Below are positions 1 through 5,398 of a stretch of 5,624 nt of DNA, piece after piece. The stretch is from Alistipes sp. (GTDB lineage Bacteria > Bacteroidota > Bacteroidia > Bacteroidales > Rikenellaceae). How positions within the stretch are numbered: the stretch's first letter is position 1; the number at the start of each line of letters is the position of its first letter. Where the stretch lies: contig JAITWC010000052.1 in the NCBI GenBank assembly GCA_031285485.1, positions 1 through 5,624 on the forward strand, read 5' to 3'. A model generated the notes under the pieces. It did not search any database and was not told the DNA's origin. It saw only the letters and a list, made by a program, of their open reading frames with translations. The translations under genes and the position numbers were made by a program.

Positions 1-1689
1 GGCTTCCACCTCGTCGAACTGCTCCTCGGAGGGCAGGGGAGCGCTGACGCCGAAGTAGAACTTGATCTTGGGTTCGGTGCCCGAGGGGCGAACCGATACT
101 TTGGTTCCGTCGGCGGTGAAGAACTGCAACACGTTGCTCTCGTCCTGCTGCATGGAGGTGCGCACGCCCGTCGCGACGTCGATCTCCTCAAGCGATTGGA
201 AATCGCGGATCGTGACAACCGGCGAACCGAGGACGGCGGCGGGAGGCGACGAGCGATAGTCGGCCATCATGGCGGCGATCTCGGCCACCCCCTCGATGCC
301 GCGCCGCGTCACCGACACCAGACCTTCCTTATAGAAACCATACTCGACGTACATCGACCGCAGCCACCCATACAGAGACATCCCCTTCGATTTTGCCCAG
401 GCGGAGGCCTCGGCAGCGAGCGAACATGCGCTCACGGCATCCTTGTCGCGCACGAAGTCGCCGGCCAGAAAGCCGAAACTCTCCTCGCCGCCACCGATGT
501 ACTGCTCCGACCCCTCGCGTTCGCGAATGATCTTGGCTATGTATTTGAAACCCGTGAGGCAGTCATAGCACGCAACGCCGAAACGACGCGCCACCTCGGC
601 AATCATCTCGCTCGTGACTATGGTTTTGACTACGAACTCGCGGCCCGTGATCTTACCACGCTCGGCCCAACCGGTCAGCAGATACGCCGCCAACAGCGCG
701 CAGGTCTGGTTGCCGTTGAGCAACACGAACTCATCGCGTTCGTTTCGCACCGCAATGGCAAGCCGGTCGGCGTCGGGGTCGGTGGCAAGAACGAGTTCCG
801 CACCTATTTCATCGGCCAAATCGATCGCCATCTTCATGGTGAGCCGCTCCTCGGGGTTGGGATATTCCACGGTTGGGAAGTCACCGTCGAGAATACTCTG
901 CGCGGGCACCATCGTGACGTTGGTGAATCCGAACCGCCGCAGCGACTCGGGCACCAGACGAACCCCCGCGCCGTGCAGCGGGGTGTAGACGATTTTCATG
1001 TCGTGGAATTGCTTTACCGCGTCGGGCGCGAGCGAGAGCGACCGTACCTTATTGAGGTATATGTCGTCGAAGTCACTGCCGAGCGTTATGATGCGGTTGC
1101 TTGCGTCCCCGGTGCGGATTTGCGAGATATCGGTAATCCGGCCCACTTCGGCGATTATGTTCACGTCGTGAGGCTCGGTCACCTGCGATCCGTCGGCCCA
1201 GTACGCCTTGTAGCCGTTGTACTCACGCGGGTTGTGCGACGCTGTGACCATCACCCCGCTGTGGCAGCCCAATTCGCGGATGGCAAAGCTCAGCTCGGGG
1301 GTGGGGCGCAGGGCGTCGAAAAGATAGGTCTTGAAACCGTTGCTGGCAAAGATGTCGGACACCCGCTCGGCAAACACGCGGCTGTTGTTACGCGAGTCGT
1401 GGCTCACGGCCACGCTAATCTCCTCGCCGTCGAAACATTTGGTCAGATAGTTAGCCAGCCCCTGTGTTGCCATGCCGACGGTGTAGATATTCATCCGGTT
1501 TGTGCCCACGCCCATTATGCCGCGCAGTCCGCCGGTGCCGAATTCGAGGTCGCGGTGGAAACTTTCGCGCAGCTCGGCGGGGTTGCTGTCCATCATCTCA
1601 CGCACCTGTCGTTTTGTGTTTTCGTCGAACTCTCCGTCGAGCCATTTTTGGGCTCGCGCGCGGGCAAGTGTATCAAGATCGGTTGTCAT
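1..1689 (-). CDS. Phosphoglucomutase/phosphomannomutase family protein (PgcA/PGM2-like), 3' end cut by window edge
   Basis: This enzyme family interconverts sugar 1-phosphates and 6-phosphates in the cytoplasm through a phosphoserine, feeding glycogen and envelope precursor synthesis. The reverse-strand frame is open for all 563 codons in the window. Four family motifs appear in order. The N-terminal LEFGTGGLRG precedes the catalytic loop TASHNPREYNGYK, with the phosphoserine at Ser151. The metal-binding loop DPDADR is at 304-309, the sugar-binding loop GGGEESFG at 399-406, and the phosphate-binding loop RPSGTEPK begins at Arg534. All four domains are present, so probably only a few tens of C-terminal residues are missing. 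The start ATG (1687-1689) follows an in-frame TAA 12 bases upstream. No Shine-Dalgarno sequence precedes it. The GEESFG loop favours glucose phosphate, but phosphomannose or phosphopentose specificity cannot be excluded. It is transcribed divergently from dnaA. Confidence 0.95.
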   Translation of the reverse strand, partial: MTTDLDTLARARAQKWLDGEFDENTKRQVREMMDSNPAELRESFHRDLEFGTGGLRGIMGVGTNRMNIYTVGMATQGLANYLTKCFDGEEISVAVSHDSRNNSRVFAERVSDIFASNGFKTYLFDALRPTPELSFAIRELGCHSGVMVTASHNPREYNGYKAYWADGSQVTEPHDVNIIAEVGRITDISQIRTGDASNRIITLGSDFDDIYLNKVRSLSLAPDAVKQFHDMKIVYTPLHGAGVRLVPESLRRFGFTNVTMVPAQSILDGDFPTVEYPNPEERLTMKMAIDLADEIGAELVLATDPDADRLAIAVRNERDEFVLLNGNQTCALLAAYLLTGWAERGKITGREFVVKTIVTSEMIAEVARRFGVACYDCLTGFKYIAKIIREREGSEQYIGGGEESFGFLAGDFVRDKDAVSACSLAAEASAWAKSKGMSLYGWLRSMYVEYGFYKEGLVSVTRRGIEGVAEIAAMMADYRSSPPAAVLGSPVVTIRDFQSLEEIDVATGVRTSMQQDESNVLQFFTADGTKVSVRPSGTEPKIKFYFGVSAPLPSEEQFDEVEA

Positions 1690-1745
1690 GTTCGTATAGA
1701 TTTAAGTTATGATTTCAATATTGCGACAATGTATTTATTTATAGG

Positions 1746-1776
1746 CGAAGGTACGGAAAAAGTATCAATTCTCAAT
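1746..1776 (-). promoter_or_regulatory. Putative Bacteroidota-type promoter of the phosphohexomutase gene
   Basis: On the minus strand, ATTG (1773-1776) is followed after 19 bases by TACCTTCG (1746-1753). Each differs by one base from the Bacteroidota consensus TTTG / TAnnTTTG, and the spacing is normal. The predicted transcript would start near 1739, giving a leader of about 50 bases that lacks a Shine-Dalgarno sequence. The pattern was matched by eye, so the call is moderate. Confidence 0.5.
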
Positions 1777-1855
1777 ATCAAAGTGTTATATCCGGCCTCC
1801 CTAAAACCTCTGAAAACTATATAAATTTTAAACTTAAAAGCAATACACCCCCCGC

Positions 1856-1902
1856 TTTTTTTTTCGCAAATTTGTCCTCACCTTTGTTCGCGTCTAAGTT
1901 AC
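1856..1902 (+). promoter_or_regulatory. Putative dnaA promoter region, two overlapping candidates
   Basis: Two weak matches to the Bacteroidota promoter overlap here. One is TTTT (1856-1859), 19 bases, then CACCTTTG (1879-1886), which has one mismatch in each box. The other is TTTG (1871-1874), 20 bases, then TAAGTTAC (1895-1902), with a perfect -33 box but two mismatches in the -7 box. The first would give a leader of about 20-25 bases, the second a nearly leaderless mRNA. Sequence alone does not choose between them. The T-run at 1856-1864 and the AT-rich stretch at about 1800-1845 lie just upstream. I saw no consensus DnaA box (TTATNCACA) that would indicate autoregulation. Confidence 0.4.
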
Positions 1903-1915
1903 GCCGAATCGCAGA

Positions 1916-3328
1916 ATGTTTCCTAACTCGCATAAATACAGCGCCGTGTGGCAGGATTGTCTCGCCCGGATTAGGGAGAATACTTCCGAGGACGAGTATT
2001 CGCGTTGGTTCAAACCCATCGTGATGCTCGACTTCGACGGAGTGACCCTAAAGCTCCGTGTGCCGAACGAAAGTTACGTCACCCACCTCGAAAAAAACCA
2101 CCTGCCGTTGCTGCGTTCCCTGATCCAAAACAAGTTCGGAGCGGACACCCGTTTGCGTTACGCCGTGCCCAAAGCCGAGGTGCCCACGATGCCCGTCCCG
2201 GCCGACAGCGACACCACCCCGATCACCCGATTCATCGAGCAGACCGACACCACAAAGATAAAAAATCCTTTTGTGATTCCGGGCCTCCGCCGCATAGTTA
2301 TCGACTCGCAACTCAACCCTGCCCACACGATCGAAAGTTTCATCGAGGGCGACTGCAACCGGCTGGTACGATCGACCGGCATTTCAGTGGCCCTCAGCCC
2401 GGGAACCACCCCGTTCAACCCACTCTACATATTCGGCGGCTCGGGGCTCGGAAAGACCCACGTCGCCCAGGCCATCGGGCTCGAAGTCAAGCGCCGGTTC
2501 CCCAATTTGCAGGTGCTCTACGTGTCGATGCACAAGTTCCAGGCGCAGTACACCACGGCGGTACTCAATAAAGAGGTGAACGACTTCATCCACTTCTACC
2601 AGATGGTGGACGTGCTCATAATCGACGACATTCAGGAGCTGAGCGGCAAACCCGCCACCCAGAACGCCTTCTTCAACATATTCAACCACCTGCAATTGGC
2701 GGGCAAACAGCTGATCCTCACCTCCGACAAGCCGCCCGTCGAACTTCGCGACATCGAGCAGCGACTGCTCACCCGTTTCAAGTGGGGGCTGTCGGCCGAA
2801 CTCGCCGTGCCCGACTACGACACGAAGGTGAAGATCATCCGCAGCAAGATATCGAAGTTGGGGGTCGAGATTCCCGAGGAGGTGGTGCTGTTCCTGGCCG
2901 ACAACATCAGCGCCAACGTGCGCGAGATCGAGGGTGCGCTCGCCTCGCTGGTGGCCAACGCGCGGTTCCTCGGTCGCAAGGTCACGGTTTCGCTCGCCCG
3001 CGAGATACTCAAGGTCTACGTTCAGGTGCACCGCCGCGAGATCTCGATCGACAACATCAAGCAGGTCGTGTGTGAGGTGCTGGGCGTGTCGGCCGAGAAT
3101 TTCGCCTCGCAGCGCCGAACGCGCGAGATCGCCCAGGCGCGCCAGATAGCGATGTTCCTGTCGAAGAGACACACCAAGGCGCCTCTCACGGCGATCGGCG
3201 GCGCGATCGGCGGCAAAAACCACGCAACGGTGCTGCACTCCTGCAAACAGGTGGCCAACCTGATGGAGACCGACCGCTCGTTCCGCCTCCAGATCGAGGA
3301 GATCGAACGCCGCGTGCTCGGGAAGTAG
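1916..3328 (+). CDS. dnaA: Chromosomal replication initiator protein DnaA
   Basis: DnaA binds origin DNA as an ATP-dependent oligomer, melts it and loads the helicase. The 470-residue protein has the standard four-domain layout. Domain I covers about 1-80, with the family-typical W31-F32-P34 region. A short linker spans about 85-115. The AAA+ domain has Walker A GGSGLGKT (174-181), Walker B LIIDD (234-238), sensor 1 around 267-272, an arginine finger in RLLTRF (Arg287) and sensor 2 in VREIEGAL (Arg336). The C-terminal DNA-binding domain runs from about 372, with the basic region SQRRTREIAQARQ (398-410) and the recognition motif GGKNHATVLHS (432-442). The ATG start is preceded by an in-frame TAA at 1895-1897. 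No Shine-Dalgarno sequence is visible. Length is normal and the gene is intact. It is divergent from the phosphohexomutase gene and convergent with the ribosomal operon. Confidence 0.98.
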   Translation: MFPNSHKYSAVWQDCLARIRENTSEDEYSRWFKPIVMLDFDGVTLKLRVPNESYVTHLEKNHLPLLRSLIQNKFGADTRLRYAVPKAEVPTMPVPADSDTTPITRFIEQTDTTKIKNPFVIPGLRRIVIDSQLNPAHTIESFIEGDCNRLVRSTGISVALSPGTTPFNPLYIFGGSGLGKTHVAQAIGLEVKRRFPNLQVLYVSMHKFQAQYTTAVLNKEVNDFIHFYQMVDVLIIDDIQELSGKPATQNAFFNIFNHLQLAGKQLILTSDKPPVELRDIEQRLLTRFKWGLSAELAVPDYDTKVKIIRSKISKLGVEIPEEVVLFLADNISANVREIEGALASLVANARFLGRKVTVSLAREILKVYVQVHRREISIDNIKQVVCEVLGVSAENFASQRRTREIAQARQIAMFLSKRHTKAPLTAIGGAIGGKNHATVLHSCKQVANLMETDRSFRLQIEEIERRVLGK

Positions 3329-3332
3329 AAAC

Positions 3333-3359
3333 CGAACTGCCCCTCGAAAGTTTGGACGG
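3333..3359 (+). repeat. Left terminal inverted repeat
   Basis: Contains the 13-base core AAAGTTTGGACGG (3347-3359), whose exact reverse complement lies at 4003-4015. The repeat begins only 4 bases after the dnaA stop codon. Confidence 0.6.
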
Positions 3360-3380
3360 GACTGTGAACGGTACCGGAGA

Positions 3381-3417
3381 CGAAACATCCTCCCGCTCTC
3401 GGGGGGATGTTTCGTTT
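3381..3417 (+). terminator. Strong hairpin terminator downstream of dnaA
   Basis: CGAAACATCCTCCC (3381-3394) pairs with GGGGGGATGTTTCG (3401-3414). The stem has 14 bp with one G-U wobble and a six-base loop, GCTCTC. Only three T residues follow before the first tandem repeat unit, so it is a very stable stem with a short T-tract. It lies 53 bases past the dnaA stop codon and probably ends dnaA transcription before the array. Confidence 0.75.
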
Positions 3418-3726
3418 GGCTCCGCCCCAAGTTGGGCAACGACTGAAACAGAAAATTTGGCTCCGCCCCAAGTTGGGCAACCACCAAAACACAAAATTTG
3501 GCCCCGCCCCAAGTTGGGCAACCACTGAAACAGAAAATTTGGCCCCGCCCCAAGTTGGGCAACCGCTGAAACAGAAAATTTGGCTCCGCCCCAAGTTGGG
3601 CAACCACTGAAACACAAAATTTGGCCCCGCCCCAAGTTGGGCAACCACCGAAACACAAAATTTGCCCCCGCCCCAAGTTGGGCAACCACCGAAACAGAAA
3701 ATTTGGCCCCGCCCCAACCTGGGCAA
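3415..3726 (+). repeat. Tandem array of 41-bp units (seven full units plus a partial eighth)
   Basis: Units start at 3415, 3456, 3497, 3538, 3579, 3620 and 3661, always exactly 41 bases apart. An eighth begins at 3702 and loses similarity after about 25 bases. In the seven full units, positions 8-26 are invariant (CCGCCCCAAGTTGGGCAAC). The remaining positions vary at a few sites: TTTGG(C/T)CC or TTTGCCCC at the front, and ACTGAAACA(G/C)AAAA or ACC(G/A)AAACA(G/C)AAAA at the back. Each unit contains the inverted repeat CCCAAGTTGGG (5-bp arms around one base). On the minus strand most units carry GGGGCGGGG. There are no unique spacers, so it is not a CRISPR array. The minus-strand reading of the unit has no stop codon in any frame, which creates long false reading frames here. 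The function is unknown. Confidence 0.95.
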
Positions 3727-3807
3727 ACGAGCATCGGAGATGCGAGGCTCACCGACGCCAGGCCCGCGAGTCGCCGCGACAGCGGCGGTGCGGGAAAAGC
3801 CGACGGA
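3727..3807. other. GC-rich non-repeat interruption with two small hairpins
   Basis: This stretch separates the last in-phase unit from the degenerate outlying copy and shows no similarity to the 41-bp unit. It holds two perfect inverted repeats: GCATC-GGA-GATGC (3731-3743) and CGCCGC-GACA-GCGGCG (3772-3787). I see no convincing coding frame in it. Confidence 0.5.
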
Positions 3808-3855
3808 GGTAACCACTGAATCGCGCGATTTGGCCCCGCCCCAACCTGGGCAGCC
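3808..3855 (+). repeat. Diverged outlying copy of the 41-bp unit
   Basis: GGTAACCACTGAA (3808-3820) matches the end of a unit. After eight altered bases, TTTGGCCCCGCCCCAA (3829-3844) matches the beginning of the next, followed by CCTGGGCA. Like the partial unit at 3702, it carries CCAACCTGGG in place of CCAAGTTGGG. Its start is 127 bases from the start of that unit, out of register with the main array by 4 bases. Confidence 0.75.
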
Positions 3856-3953
3856 GTTGTATCAAAGATTCCGGCTAAGACCTACTCTTTGCATCAGGCA
3901 TCCAATGATTATGGTGTCGAGCGCAGGGTAATCCGTAAATGGAGTTACTTAAA

Positions 3954-3986
3954 CAACAAGAGTCCGGTGCAATACCGAACTCTTGT
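3954..3986 (-). terminator. Hairpin terminator of the rpsF-rpsR-rplI operon
   Basis: ACAAGAGT (3956-3963) pairs with ACTCTTGT (3979-3986). Inside, after one C/A mismatch, CGGT (3965-3968) pairs with ACCG (3974-3977) around a five-base loop. Read on the minus strand, the stem is followed by TGTTTAAG, a short T-rich tail. It lies about 80 bases beyond the rplI stop, within the insertion-like element, and is the only good candidate for ending the ribosomal transcript. Confidence 0.6.
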
Positions 3987-4002
3987 CATCCAAATTATCA
4001 AT

Positions 4003-4028
4003 CCGTCCAAACTTTGGAGTGTATCTCA
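4003..4028 (-). repeat. Right terminal inverted repeat
   Basis: CCGTCCAAACTTT (4003-4015) is the exact complement of the left repeat core. The complement continues outward as TGAGATACACTCC, similar to an IS3-type tip ending in TGA. It ends 36 bases from the rplI stop codon. Confidence 0.6.
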
Positions 4029-4064
4029 ATTTCGGCGCGGGCCTTTTGTTATTGAAGAGTGAGA

Positions 4065-4625
4065 TTACTCGGCGGCAGGGGCGGCGGGAACCTCGACTGC
4101 CACAGCCTCCTCAACAACCCCGGGAGCCTTGGCGGGAGCTTTCTTGGGAACCGGGGTCTCGTCCTTTTCTTCCTTGACGAGCGCGCCTTCGGGCTCGACG
4201 GTGAAGTTGATCGTACCTTTCACGTGTTTGTGGAGGCGAACTTCGGCGGTGTATGCGCCCAGCGTTTTGAAAGCCTCGACGGTGACGTTCTTGCGGTCGA
4301 TCTCGACACCCTTTTCTGCCATCGCGTCGGCTATCATCTGCGATGTCACCGAGCCGAATATCTTGCCGTTTTCGCTGGCTTTCATTTTGAACACCAGCGG
4401 CAGGTTTGCGATCTTGTCGGCGAGCGCCTGTGCGTCGGCCTGGATCTTGGCGTCCTTGTGGGCTCGCTGTTTGAGGTTTTCGGCGAGGATCTTGCGTGCG
4501 GTCGGCGTTGCGACCTTGGCCATGCCCTGCGGAATGAGGAAGTTGTTGGCGTAACCGGGTTTCACCTCCACGATATCGTTCGCGTAGCCCAACTTGTCTA
4601 CGTCTTTCGTAAGTATAATCTGCAT
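4065..4625 (-). CDS. rplI: 50S ribosomal protein bL9
   Basis: bL9 binds 23S rRNA domain V near the L1 stalk and projects along the ribosome surface, where it affects frame maintenance. The N-terminal domain is clear: MQIILTKDVDKLGYANDIVE, then VKPGYANNFLIPQGMA (21-36), the family signature. A charged connecting helix spans about 41-75. The C-terminal domain includes NGKIFGSVT (86-94) and extends to about residue 148. The protein is 186 residues, about 38 more than the usual near-148 length. The extra tail is rich in Ala, Pro, Glu and Val and is probably disordered. It is the last gene of the operon, 15 bases after rpsR, with a strong Shine-Dalgarno sequence in that gap. Confidence 0.97.
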   Translation of the reverse strand: MQIILTKDVDKLGYANDIVEVKPGYANNFLIPQGMAKVATPTARKILAENLKQRAHKDAKIQADAQALADKIANLPLVFKMKASENGKIFGSVTSQMIADAMAEKGVEIDRKNVTVEAFKTLGAYTAEVRLHKHVKGTINFTVEPEGALVKEEKDETPVPKKAPAKAPGVVEEAVAVEVPAAPAAE

Positions 4626-4634
4626 AATCTGGGC

Positions 4635-4642
4635 CCTCCTTT
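4635..4642 (-). promoter_or_regulatory. Strong Shine-Dalgarno sequence of rplI
   Basis: On the minus strand AAAGGAGG overlaps the rpsR stop codon (TAA, 4641-4643) and is followed nine bases later by the rplI ATG. It is a near-perfect complement of the 16S rRNA tail. Such sites are uncommon in Bacteroidota, and none precedes rpsF, dnaA or the phosphohexomutase gene here. Confidence 0.8.
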
Positions 4643-4913
4643 ATTTCATCATGTCGGTTACGAACGGCAGAAGAGCGAGGTGGCGGGCACGTTTAACGGC
4701 CTGGGCCACTTTCTTCTGGAATTTCTGCGAGGTTCCGGTCAGGCGGCGGGGAAGGATCTTACCCTGCTCGTTGAGGAACTTCTTGAGGAATTCGGGGTCT
4801 TTGTAGTCGACGTATTTGATGCCGAGTTTTTTGAAACGGCAATACTTCTTTTTCTTCACATCCACGCTGAGCGGATTGAGGTATCGGATCTCCGATTGTT
4901 GGGGTGCGGCCAT
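4641..4913 (-). CDS. rpsR: 30S ribosomal protein bS18
   Basis: bS18 forms a heterodimer with bS6 on the 30S platform, next to the 3' end of 16S rRNA and bS21. The 90-residue sequence carries the family core: KKKYCRFKKLGIKYVDYKD (20-39), LNEQGKILPRRLTGT (47-61) and the basic helix QKFQKKVAQAVKRARHLALLPF (63-84). There is one cysteine (Cys25), so it is not a zinc-ribbon variant. The length is typical, apart from a longer N-terminal arm of about 20 residues. It sits 3 bases after rpsF and 15 before rplI. Its Shine-Dalgarno sequence lies inside the last codons of rpsF, which suggests translational coupling. Confidence 0.98.
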   Translation of the reverse strand: MAAPQQSEIRYLNPLSVDVKKKKYCRFKKLGIKYVDYKDPEFLKKFLNEQGKILPRRLTGTSQKFQKKVAQAVKRARHLALLPFVTDMMK

Positions 4914-4916
4914 GGC

Positions 4917-5342
4917 TTATTCCTCCTCTGATTTAACTGTTTCTTCCTGCGTTTCGGCGTTGGTCACGGCAGCGGCGACTGTGGTTGCGGTTGCGGCCTC
5001 GTGGGCTTTACCTGCGAGTTTGGCGCGACGCTTAGCCGAGTATTCGACGGCGTGCTTGTCCTGACGGAAGGTTAGGAATCGGATCACGCGCTCGTCGCGG
5101 CGGTACTGTGTTTCGAGAGCCTCGACGATCCCCCCGCTGCCGGCGGTGAACTCGATGAGGAAGTAGAACCCGGTGGACTTTTTCTGGATCGGATATTCGA
5201 GCTTCTTGATGCCCCATTCTTCCGAACTTGTGATCTGTCCGCCGTTCTCGGTGATAACACCTTGGAATTTGCCGAGCAGCTCTTTGGTCTGCGCGTCGGA
5301 TAGCACCGACGTGGCAATGAAAACGGTTTCGTAATTGTTCAT
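4917..5342 (-). CDS. rpsF: 30S ribosomal protein bS6
   Basis: bS6 has a ferredoxin-like fold, pairs with bS18 and binds 16S rRNA on the platform. The 141-residue protein begins MNNYETVFIA and has the conserved EEWGIKKLEYPIQKKSTGFY (41-60), the strand FLIEF and RRDERVIRFLTFRQDKHAVEY (81-101). The folded domain ends near residue 110. The remaining 30 or so residues are Ala/Thr-rich and end acidic (SEEE). The usual bS6 length is about 95-120, so this is a tail extension. The last Glu codons (GAG GAG GAA) also form the rpsR ribosome-binding site. It is the first gene of the operon; its own start lacks a Shine-Dalgarno sequence and lies in an A-rich leader. Confidence 0.97.
   Translation of the reverse strand: MNNYETVFIATSVLSDAQTKELLGKFQGVITENGGQITSSEEWGIKKLEYPIQKKSTGFYFLIEFTAGSGGIVEALETQYRRDERVIRFLTFRQDKHAVEYSAKRRAKLAGKAHEAATATTVAAAVTNAETQEETVKSEEE
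4922..4927 (-). promoter_or_regulatory. Shine-Dalgarno sequence of rpsR inside the end of rpsF
   Basis: AGGAGG on the minus strand, formed by the final Glu codons of rpsF, is followed after eight bases (AATAAGCC, which contains the rpsF stop) by the rpsR ATG. The spacing and complementarity are near ideal. Confidence 0.8.
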
Positions 5343-5365
5343 AGATGCTTTATTAATTGTTTGTT

Positions 5366-5378
5366 CGCAAAATTTGCG
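5366..5378. repeat. Perfect palindrome at the predicted rpsF transcription start
   Basis: CGCAAA-A-TTTGCG, 6-bp arms around one base, lies directly downstream of the rpsF -7 box and overlaps the predicted start of transcription. It could be an operator for a dimeric repressor or a small leader hairpin. Nothing in the window says which. Confidence 0.45.
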
Positions 5379-5382
5379 GGGA

Positions 5383-5390
5383 CAAAGGTA
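5383..5390 (-). promoter_or_regulatory. rpsF operon promoter, -7 element
   Basis: On the minus strand TACCTTTG is a perfect match to the Bacteroidota -7 consensus TAnnTTTG. The predicted start is near 5376, leaving a leader of about 33 bases before rpsF. No good TTTG is seen 19-21 bases upstream, where a large hairpin (5399-5449) lies instead. Confidence 0.65.
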
Positions 5391-5398
5391 ATGAAAAT

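Larger units (their letters stand above)
3333..4028 (+). mobile_element. Decayed insertion element or MITE-like derivative, IS3-family-like ends
   Basis: The spacer between dnaA and rplI is bounded by inverted repeats: AAAGTTTGGACGG at 3347-3359 and its exact complement at 4003-4015. The match extends outward to 17 of 19 bases (3341-3359 against 4003-4021). The outer parts, CGAACTGCCCC on the left and TGAGATACAC on the complement of the right end, resemble the TGAACTGC(A)CCC style of IS3-family termini as I remember them. An open frame near the right end reads a transposase-like helix-turn-helix in the orientation expected for orfA. There is no intact transposase, and no target duplication is evident (AAC on the left, ATT on the right). 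The interior is occupied by a 41-bp tandem array. The repeats are directly visible; the family assignment is inference, and the exact ends could shift by a few bases. Confidence 0.5.
3820..4062 (+). pseudogene. Possible remnant of a transposase OrfA-type helix-turn-helix
   Basis: This frame is open for 80 codons between a TGA at 3817-3819 and a TGA at 4060-4062, but it has no ATG. Around 3883-3960 it reads YSLHQASNDYGVERRVIRKW followed by SYLNNK. The spacing A-x3-YGV-x-R-x2-I-x-KW is typical of helix-turn-helix regions in IS transposase OrfA proteins. The upstream part is simply the degenerate repeat copy translated, and the downstream part runs through the right inverted repeat, so at most about 30-40 residues derive from a transposase. 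The orientation agrees with an element whose left end is at 3333. This could still be a chance frame. Confidence 0.3.

Noticed and set aside
196..1824. Plus-strand 542-codon frame opposite the phosphohexomutase
   Set aside because: It is a shadow of the minus-strand gene, which has all four catalytic motifs of its family. The plus frame shows no recognisable domain.
1690..1915. Chromosomal origin (oriC) in the AT-rich gap before dnaA
   Set aside because: The region is AT-rich, but no DnaA box or near-match cluster was seen. Divergent promoters explain the composition equally well.
3415..3726. CRISPR array
   Set aside because: The whole 41-base period is conserved, with no unique spacers between repeats, and no cas-like genes are nearby.
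2384..3816. Long minus-strand reading frames with repeated PNLGRGQ / CPTWGGAKF segments across the 41-bp array and antisense to dnaA
   Set aside because: The repeat unit has no stop codon on the minus strand in any frame, so frames stay open by composition. With a 41-base period each frame changes phase at every unit, which would not be kept in a real repeat protein. The frames also run antisense through dnaA.
3407..3931. Short plus-strand frames made of APPQVGQP / RPKLGNH repeats
   Set aside because: They are translations of the tandem DNA units in shifting frames, with no ribosome-binding site or stable phase.
4059..4931. Plus-strand 290-codon frame opposite rplI and rpsR
   Set aside because: The minus strand encodes clear bL9 and bS18 proteins with their ribosome-binding sites. 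The plus frame is an antisense artefact of GC-rich codon use.
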